Shown piece by piece: positions 30,933 through 35,034 of a stretch of 35,034 bases of DNA. Source of the DNA: a virus; IMG/VR virus record IMGVR_UViG_3300032356_000153, positions 1-35,034 of that record. One strand, given 5' to 3'. The notes under the pieces are model-generated. The model had not been told where the DNA came from, did not search any database, and saw only the letters and a program-made list of their open reading frames with translations. Positions within the stretch are counted from its first letter, which is position 1; each line of letters starts with the position of its first letter. The translations under genes and the position numbers were made by a program.

Positions 30933-31208
30933 ATGAAATGCTGCGCCGGCCACGCATTAGTGCTGGGCCCGGAAAATTTTCCCAGCCGAAACGCGCAACG
31001 GCCGGCCCATATGCGCGCCGTTGTTGTTGGCTGGATTCCGGGGTTCGCGCTAACCCGCCCCGCGGCGGCGGTTGTCGGAAAAGTTTACAGTCCAGGGCCG
31101 GCGGGGCGCGGCGACCGTGCGAAATCCCGGCTCGGCCTGGGCGGAGCCGTCCAGCGGCTCATCAGGGCTGTTGGCGGGCATGCTGTATGCAACCCTCATA
31201 CCAACTGA
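30933..31208 (+). CDS. Doubtful small ORF in the control region
   Basis: 91-aa frame with protein-like Ala/Gly/Val-rich composition and fairly GC-rich third positions but no recognised motif and no proper ribosome-binding site. Chance opening in GC-rich DNA is at least as likely. An overlapping frame at 30922 is Arg/Cys-rich and less protein-like. Confidence 0.25.
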   Translation: MKCCAGHALVLGPENFPSRNAQRPAHMRAVVVGWIPGFALTRPAAAVVGKVYSPGPAGRGDRAKSRLGLGGAVQRLIRAVGGHAVCNPHTN

Positions 31209-31251
31209 CATGTAGCACGACGGCACGGCGATGACAACAAGAAAGAATATA

Positions 31252-31265
31252 CGCGCGCGCGCGCG
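31252..31265. repeat. Alternating (CG)7 run
   Basis: Fourteen bases of perfect CG alternation, 52 bases before the MoxR-type gene. Such runs can adopt Z-DNA under negative supercoiling. It may also be a simple slippage repeat. Confidence 0.8.
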
Positions 31266-31271
31266 AGGGGG

Positions 31272-31307
31272 ATCCCAGGAACTTGATCGGATCGATGGAT
31301 CTGGGAT
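31272..31307 (+). promoter_or_regulatory. Inverted repeat in the leader of the MoxR operon
   Basis: ATCCCAG (31272-31278) pairs with CTGGGAT (31301-31307); the 22-base spacer contains GATC-rich sequence (GATCGGATCGATGGATC). It ends nine bases before ATG 31317, so it could be an operator or an mRNA hairpin limiting translation. No ordinary Shine-Dalgarno sequence is visible between it and the start. Confidence 0.45.
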
Positions 31308-31316
31308 GATAGCACC

Positions 31317-32291
31317 ATGAAAGAATCAGTCACCAAGCTAATCACTCTCACCGCGGGGCCGCAAAACCTGCGACCCTGCTTCGTCGGTCCCACGGGCTCG
31401 GGTAAGACGGCCCGGGTTCGTGAAATCGCGGCCGCGCTCGGCCGGCCGGTCATTACTCTTTTGTTGCAAACCATGCTGCCCGAGGACCTCCTCGGGCTTC
31501 CCCGGGTCATAAGGCGGGAGACCTTTTGGGCTCTCCCGGACTGGGTAAGAGCCGCTGCCGAACGGCCGCACGTCGTCTTCCTCGACGAACTCGACAAGCC
31601 GCGGCCGGAGGTGGTAGCTGCGGCTTTGACCCTCATCTGGGACCTCGAAGTTCGCGGTGTGCGGCTGCACCCCGACACCATCGTGATCGGGGCTATGCAG
31701 CCCGTCGACCGCGACCTCTGGCTGAGTGACGAGACCCTGCGCGCGCTCGCAGCGCGGCTCGTCTTCATCCCAGTGTCCGCAGCCGAGGGGTACGAGAGGC
31801 TAGCCAGCCTAACTCGGCTGCCGTGGGTGGCTGAGCTAGGAAACGATGAGGTGGCTCCGGCCCCACCAGTCCTTGAGAAACCCAGCGTGCGTCAGCTCGA
31901 TTGCGCGCTGCGGCTCATCCGCTCCGGTGCGGATCCCGAACTAGTAATTCGGGGTATCTGCGGTCCGCGGGCTGCGGAGTGGATTCTCTCTAAATTGAGC
32001 GAGAATCCGCTCCAGTCGGACGAGCTGGGGCTTACCGCTGACGTTGCTGCGGCTCGGCTCCCAGAGCTAGCTGTCCACGGACCGGCCCAAAAGTGGGCTG
32101 AGGCGCTAGCCACCCTCTTCATCGAGGGTGACCCGGATCTCGTCAGCCGCGCTCTGCAGCGGCAATACGAAGCTGTCGCGCAAGCGGGTCAGCTCTGCGG
32201 GGACGAGAGCGAGGACGAGATCGTCGAGAGGTTCAAGCAAGCCTGCGTCCGTGTGGCCCGGGCTTACTCGCAAAGGGGGACTAACAAATGA
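31317..32291 (+). CDS. MoxR-type AAA+ ATPase
   Basis: 324-aa AAA+ protein: Walker A GPTGSGKT (24-31), Walker B VVFLDE (86-91), a MoxR-like insert 'LLLQTMLPEDLLGLPRVI' (48-65) before Walker B and the sensor-1 region IGAMQP. The C-terminal ~110 residues are helical and variable. MoxR ATPases usually act as chaperone-like remodellers with a VWA-domain partner encoded next door, exactly as here (four-base overlap with the VWA-metallopeptidase gene). Rare in a small phage. It may assemble, activate or dismantle a protein complex; the substrate is unknown. Confidence 0.88.
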   Translation: MKESVTKLITLTAGPQNLRPCFVGPTGSGKTARVREIAAALGRPVITLLLQTMLPEDLLGLPRVIRRETFWALPDWVRAAAERPHVVFLDELDKPRPEVVAAALTLIWDLEVRGVRLHPDTIVIGAMQPVDRDLWLSDETLRALAARLVFIPVSAAEGYERLASLTRLPWVAELGNDEVAPAPPVLEKPSVRQLDCALRLIRSGADPELVIRGICGPRAAEWILSKLSENPLQSDELGLTADVAAARLPELAVHGPAQKWAEALATLFIEGDPDLVSRALQRQYEAVAQAGQLCGDESEDEIVERFKQACVRVARAYSQRGTNK

Positions 32292-33400
32292 TCCCACCTG
32301 AATGGAATCGTCTGCTCGACCGGCTCGGCGTGCGACTCACCTGGGAGCAGGGTGAGTGTTACTGTGAACTCACTAAGTCGGGGTATCGAATTAATCTCGA
32401 TCCCCGACTTCCGGAGGATACCCGCGTGGTCATCCTGCGACACGAGCTGCAGCACGCGCTCGCGGGGGACTGCTTGCCCGGACGCGCGCTCGAGCTCGGA
32501 CTTACCCCCAAGCAACTCAACGCGGTTGCTGACGCTGTCATTAACACCAGCCTACCGCGCGAAAAGCTGCTCCGCGCCAGCCAAAGCCTGCACGGGCCGA
32601 GGGGCAGACCGATCACACTCGATCTGTTCGGCTGGGATAAAAACTACACTCCCAGCCGCGCGGAGTTAGTTCCGGTCATCGGACGCTGTAAGTCTGAGCA
32701 GCAGCAGCAGCAATCCGACCGGCAGCAGCAGTCGGATCAGCAGCAACGGTCCGATCAGACCGACGAGCTCCGGCACGATCCAAGCTGCTCGCTCGATGAA
32801 CTGCGGAAAGTCCACCGTGAATTCGTCGAGCGCGCGCGGGAACAGATCGAGCGGATGGAGTCGGCTAAGAAGCCGCTCCCCCCACAGGACCCGCACAGAC
32901 TCGCAGCGCGTGTTCGGAGTCTCGCTGCGGTTCTCTCCCAGCGCGCGTACCGATCCGGTCGTGGAGGGATCTACACCTACGCACGGAACTACAAGCGACC
33001 GGGACGCACCCCGCTTACCCGCGGTGTGGTCCGCGAACCGCGGGTTAAGATATCCGTGTTAGTCGATGTATCGGGTTCTCTTCAGAAACACTGGTCCGTG
33101 CTGCACGGACTTGCACATCGGCTCGCGTGCGGGGGTGATCTTGAAGTGGTCGTGTTCGCTAGCAGCGCAGCTGCGGTCCGCGGTCGCGACCTTCCGTCGA
33201 TCGACTCGTCCGATACCCGGATCGGTCCCGCGCTCGAGCTTGCGCGGGACGCGGCTGCACTCGTGATCATTTCAGACTTCCAGCTCTCGGATCCACAGTC
33301 CCTGGGTAACATTCATGTACCGTGGATCGCTGTACTGGTCGGAGATTACTCGCTGGAGTCGGTCCCCACAGGTACACCCAAAGTGATCATCGACCTATGA
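32288..33400 (+). CDS. Metallopeptidase-like plus VWA protein (DUF2201 type)
   Basis: 370-aa protein. The N-terminal domain contains HELQH (52-56), a zincin HExxH motif inside 'VVILRHELQHALAGD'. A Gln/Ser-rich linker (about residues 137-158, encoded by CAG-rich repeats at 32696-32760) and a helical stretch follow. The C-terminal VWA-like domain has the metal site DVSGS (260-264) and later 'ALVIISDFQLSD'. This matches the DUF2201 putative-metallopeptidase/VWA architecture that accompanies MoxR ATPases. It would be the adaptor or effector worked on by the upstream ATPase; proteolysis is plausible but unproven. ATGA overlap to the first small paralogue. Confidence 0.88.
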   Translation: MIPPEWNRLLDRLGVRLTWEQGECYCELTKSGYRINLDPRLPEDTRVVILRHELQHALAGDCLPGRALELGLTPKQLNAVADAVINTSLPREKLLRASQSLHGPRGRPITLDLFGWDKNYTPSRAELVPVIGRCKSEQQQQQSDRQQQSDQQQRSDQTDELRHDPSCSLDELRKVHREFVERAREQIERMESAKKPLPPQDPHRLAARVRSLAAVLSQRAYRSGRGGIYTYARNYKRPGRTPLTRGVVREPRVKISVLVDVSGSLQKHWSVLHGLAHRLACGGDLEVVVFASSAAAVRGRDLPSIDSSDTRIGPALELARDAAALVIISDFQLSDPQSLGNIHVPWIAVLVGDYSLESVPTGTPKVIIDL

Positions 33401-33615
33401 AACTCCTCAAATGTTCACCACCGACCGAACGAATGTTCGGTTCCGACATCACACTCGAGCCGACCGGTATCGAGGTGGGGATCGTCTTTCCGAGTGTCGT
33501 GGTCTGCTTTTCACACGACGGTGTGAAGCGGACAGCCGAAAAAAATGTACCCTTTGCGCTGTCACTCGATCCGCGACCGACAGCCCAGGTCCCAAGGGAT
33601 GTCCAGGTACTATGA
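33397..33615 (+). CDS. Tandem small protein A (paralogue 1 of 5)
   Basis: 72-aa protein, start ctATGAAA overlapping the VWA-gene stop. Sequence pattern shared by all five paralogues: MK-hydrophobic start, a middle 'VVVCFSHDG' (hydrophobic-Cys/Phe-x-x-Gly), then PFAL and a C-terminal VPRD segment. No known domain is recognised. The fold looks like a compact beta protein. No separate ribosome-binding site, so translation is probably coupled. Confidence 0.75.
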   Translation: MKLLKCSPPTERMFGSDITLEPTGIEVGIVFPSVVVCFSHDGVKRTAEKNVPFALSLDPRPTAQVPRDVQVL

Positions 33616-33839
33616 AAATCACGATCAACAGCAGCAATCCTGAGCTCGTGATGTGTGGTCACGCGCTTATGCTTGATGCAAATGGAGTCTTTTCCGAGCG
33701 CCCCGCGTGTTTGGTGCAGCGGAATGTGTCGTGTTTTTTCCCAGATGGACACAAAATGAAATCCACACGTCATTTTCTTTATGCTCTCGAAGCCTGCCCC
33801 AGGCTCGTCGCCCGCGTCCCGGCTTGCGTCCAGCTATGA
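33612..33839 (+). CDS. Tandem small protein B (paralogue 2 of 5)
   Basis: 75-aa protein at an ATGA junction. It keeps the family pattern: MKITI start, VSCFFPDG in the middle, YAL, and RVPACVQL at the end. It has four or five cysteines (14, 33, 41, 62 and 72), more than its neighbours. The longer open frame starting at 33411 is not used, because its upstream part overlaps gene A. Confidence 0.72.
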   Translation: MKITINSSNPELVMCGHALMLDANGVFSERPACLVQRNVSCFFPDGHKMKSTRHFLYALEACPRLVARVPACVQL

Positions 33840-34072
33840 AAATCAAACGTCACACGCTCGTATCATCAGGTCTCGCCGGTTCACGCATCCTTGTCACATC
33901 ATACCTCGTGGGTTGTGTGTTGCTGCAAGATAGCCGGCCCGAGCGCGCGCGTTGTTTCACAGAAAAGGGGATCTCTTGGGAAGCTGAGTCGGCGTGGCCT
34001 TTTGCGCTGATTTCCGGACTGGAGAGCTTGATGGTAGTCAGAGTCCCTTTGCAGTGCTTTAAAGAACCATGA
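33836..34072 (+). CDS. Tandem small protein C (paralogue 3 of 5)
   Basis: 78-aa protein at an ATGA junction. Family pattern: MKIKRHT start, ARCFTEKG, WPFAL and VRVPLQCF. The N-terminal half ('GSRILVTSYLVGCVLL') is more hydrophobic than in the others but not a convincing signal peptide. Confidence 0.72.
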   Translation: MKIKRHTLVSSGLAGSRILVTSYLVGCVLLQDSRPERARCFTEKGISWEAESAWPFALISGLESLMVVRVPLQCFKEP

Positions 34073-34290
34073 AAATACTACCCCACGACCCCTACGGACC
34101 GGTCGGTGGAAACCGGATCCACTTGTGGAAAGGATCCGTTTGGATTTCACCTCAGGGGATTCCCCCCTGCAACACGCTCACCAGCATTCTGTGGTCTGGT
34201 GAGGTTGAACGACCCAAAGAGCTATACGAATACGAGCTCTTTGGATCCGATAAACTCCGCGTTGTGGTCCCTCGTAACAAGTTTCTATGA
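34069..34290 (+). CDS. Tandem small protein D (paralogue 4 of 5)
   Basis: 73-aa protein at an ATGA junction. Family pattern: MKILPHDP start, TSILWSGE, YEYELF and VVVPRNKFL. D and E are the closest pair, sharing YELF and VVVPR. Confidence 0.75.
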   Translation: MKILPHDPYGPVGGNRIHLWKGSVWISPQGIPPCNTLTSILWSGEVERPKELYEYELFGSDKLRVVVPRNKFL

Positions 34291-34520
34291 AAGTACACAA
34301 ACTCGCACCGCACAGTCCGATGTGCAGCCGCAGGATCCGGCTGGGTCAAAAACACATTAGTATCTGTCCACAGGAGAAAACTCCTCAAGACAAGCTTACC
34401 CTTGTTTTCTGTTCCGGAGTCCGCGCCGTTCCCACCGCGGGGGTCGAATACGAGCTGTTCGCCTTCATGAAGCCGTACGTGGTGGTCCCGCGCGATAAGG
34501 TTGATCCAGCCGCGACTTAA
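34287..34520 (+). CDS. Tandem small protein E (paralogue 5 of 5)
   Basis: 77-aa protein at an ATGA junction, last gene of the operon. Family pattern: MKVHKLAP start, LTLVFCSG, VEYELF and VVVPRDKVD, with a short extra tail. The intrinsic terminator begins 25 bases after its stop. Confidence 0.75.
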   Translation: MKVHKLAPHSPMCSRRIRLGQKHISICPQEKTPQDKLTLVFCSGVRAVPTAGVEYELFAFMKPYVVVPRDKVDPAAT

Positions 34521-34544
34521 TCGCTCCTCCAGCACGAAGCCCAC

Positions 34545-34575
34545 ACCCCCGGCAAGAATGCCGGGGGTTCTTTTT
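34545..34575 (+). terminator. Intrinsic terminator of the accessory operon
   Basis: ACCCCCGGCA (34545-34554) pairs perfectly with TGCCGGGGGT (34559-34568) around the loop AGAA, followed by a T-rich tract (TCTTTTT). A ten-pair GC-rich stem plus U-tract is a textbook rho-independent terminator, the clearest in the window. Confidence 0.95.
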
Positions 34576-34584
34576 GAGCAAGCT

Positions 34585-34728
34585 GTATTAGCCGGCTGCA
34601 TCATGATGATTAAGCCCGCTTCAATCATGAGCTCTGCCGTGACGCATTGAGCCAGCTAATCACGCTCGGTGTATTAGCCCGCGTAATCCAGAAAGTGTTG
34701 GTAGATTTAATTAGCGCGCGCAATGATC
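34585..34728. repeat. Second iteron family (ATTAGCCCGC-like, five copies)
   Basis: Copies begin at 34587 (ATTAGCCGGC), 34609 (ATTAAGCCCGC), 34646 (ATTGAGCCAGC), 34673 (ATTAGCCCGC) and 34710 (ATTAGCGCGC), most followed within a few bases by an AATC-like tail. Related copies occur across the circle junction at 63-72 and 365-373. Spacing is irregular (22-37 bases), more like regulator-binding sites than a slippage repeat. Individual copies are degenerate. Confidence 0.6.
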
Positions 34729-34751
34729 AGTAGCCTTTCATCTAATACCAG

Positions 34752-35009
34752 TCAGGAGCGGAGCCTGGGAAGCGCCGCAAAGCCGATCCAGGTCGACCGG
34801 CTTACCAGCAAGCCTGGAACCCGATAAAACGTCCGCTTGGGATCAATCCAGCGCTCCGCAAAGTCGTCAGTCTCGAGGATTTTACATGACCGCCGCCGCA
34901 TGTAAGACCAACCGACACAGGCCCCAAAACCGTCGGAAAAGCTTCCCGATCCCTCCGGCCGCGTAAAGAAGTCCGACAACAGCGCGGGAAAGGAATCTCT
35001 TGGCGGCAA
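34752..35009 (-). CDS. Weak minus-strand ORF in the origin region
   Basis: 85-aa frame with only a TTG start (an internal ATG would give about 49 aa). Composition is protein-like ('ILETDDFAERWIDPKRTFYR') but I recognise no family. No ribosome-binding site is obvious. Extending across the circle junction meets a stop without a better start. It would be convergent with the accessory operon. It could be a small regulator or chance. Confidence 0.3.
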   Translation of the reverse strand: MPPRDSFPALLSDFFTRPEGSGSFSDGFGACVGWSYMRRRSCKILETDDFAERWIDPKRTFYRVPGLLVSRSTWIGFAALPRLRS

Positions 35010-35034
35010 CAGGCCGCACCGGCGGGGCGCCGAG
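35010..35034. repeat. Terminal direct repeat, right copy
   Basis: Identical to 1-25. Joining the ends gives a circle of about 35,009 bp and places the intergenic sequence 34576-35034 next to the one at 26-1065. Confidence 0.95.

Larger units (their letters stand above)
30471..31316. other. Divergent control region between early and accessory operons
   Basis: About 845 bases separate the leftward replication operon and the rightward MoxR operon. It holds the leftward promoter, the AT palindrome, the C/G palindrome, one doubtful small ORF (30933-31208), a (CG)7 run and an inverted repeat before ATG 31317. I see no RNA gene. No clear sigma-70 promoter for the rightward operon is visible. Confidence 0.6.
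34576..35034. other. Intergenic region after the terminator
   Basis: Holds the second iteron family, one weak minus-strand ORF (34752-35009), a TTACATG/CATGTAA inverted repeat (34882-34905, ten-base loop) and the terminal repeat. Through the circle it is continuous with 26-1065, giving about 1.5 kb between the accessory operon terminator and the late operon. Confidence 0.6.

Noticed and set aside
30815-31234. Plus-strand 139-aa frame in the divergent control region
   Set aside because: Arg/Cys/Pro-rich, no ribosome-binding site, conflicts with an alternative frame of more natural composition; probably chance.

Overview
The window reads as one complete, circular genome of a tailed double-stranded DNA phage (siphovirus type, Caudoviricetes). 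The first 25 bases (1-25) are identical to the last 25 (35010-35034), so the unit length is about 35,009 bp. The repeat is most simply an assembly overlap of a circular or circularly permuted genome. I see no integrase, repressor or tRNA, so a strictly lytic life style is likely. DNA is GC-rich. The Thr/Asn-rich 'GLTNL...' fibre repeats recall proteins common in Verrucomicrobiota and related phyla, but host assignment is a weak inference.

Layout. (1) 34576-35034 plus 1-1065: about 1.5 kb with almost no coding, holding two iteron families. Fifteen copies of TGGCAGGTT lie in five triplets, three forward then two inverted (260-764), and about five ATTAGCCCGC-like copies lie at 34585-34728. This is the best candidate replication origin or control region. 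(2) 1066-22068, rightward late operon: lambda-type portal, a ClpP-like protease fused to the major capsid protein with an internal ribosome-binding site, a head-tail adaptor, two large fibre proteins, a cluster of small membrane and lipoprotein genes (lysis candidates), lambda-like tail genes (Z/U/V/G-like, tape measure), tail-tip proteins, a metallophosphoesterase, a winged-helix protein and, at the far end, both terminase subunits. (3) 21884-30470, leftward early operon: a predicted recombination protein, a Cas4/RecB-like nuclease, a beta sliding clamp (DnaN), a membrane zinc-ribbon protein, a 275-aa protein that could be a second clamp-like fold, a RusA resolvase, a C5-cytosine methyltransferase, a P4/D5-type primase-helicase and a zinc-knuckle protein. 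No DNA polymerase is encoded. (4) 30471-31316: divergent control region. (5) 31317-34520, rightward accessory operon: a MoxR-type AAA+ ATPase, a metallopeptidase plus VWA (DUF2201-like) protein, then five tandem, ATGA-coupled, highly diverged paralogues of about 75 aa, closed by a strong intrinsic terminator (34545-34575).

How it may work together. The primase-helicase plausibly recognises the iterons through its C-terminal winged-helix-like region, as the P4 alpha protein does. The virus clamp would recruit host polymerase. Recombination protein, nuclease and RusA would process concatemers for terminase. The methyltransferase would protect the DNA from restriction. The MoxR/VWA-metallopeptidase/small-protein operon is the most unusual part and the best candidate for an undescribed system. 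Its function cannot be read from the sequence.
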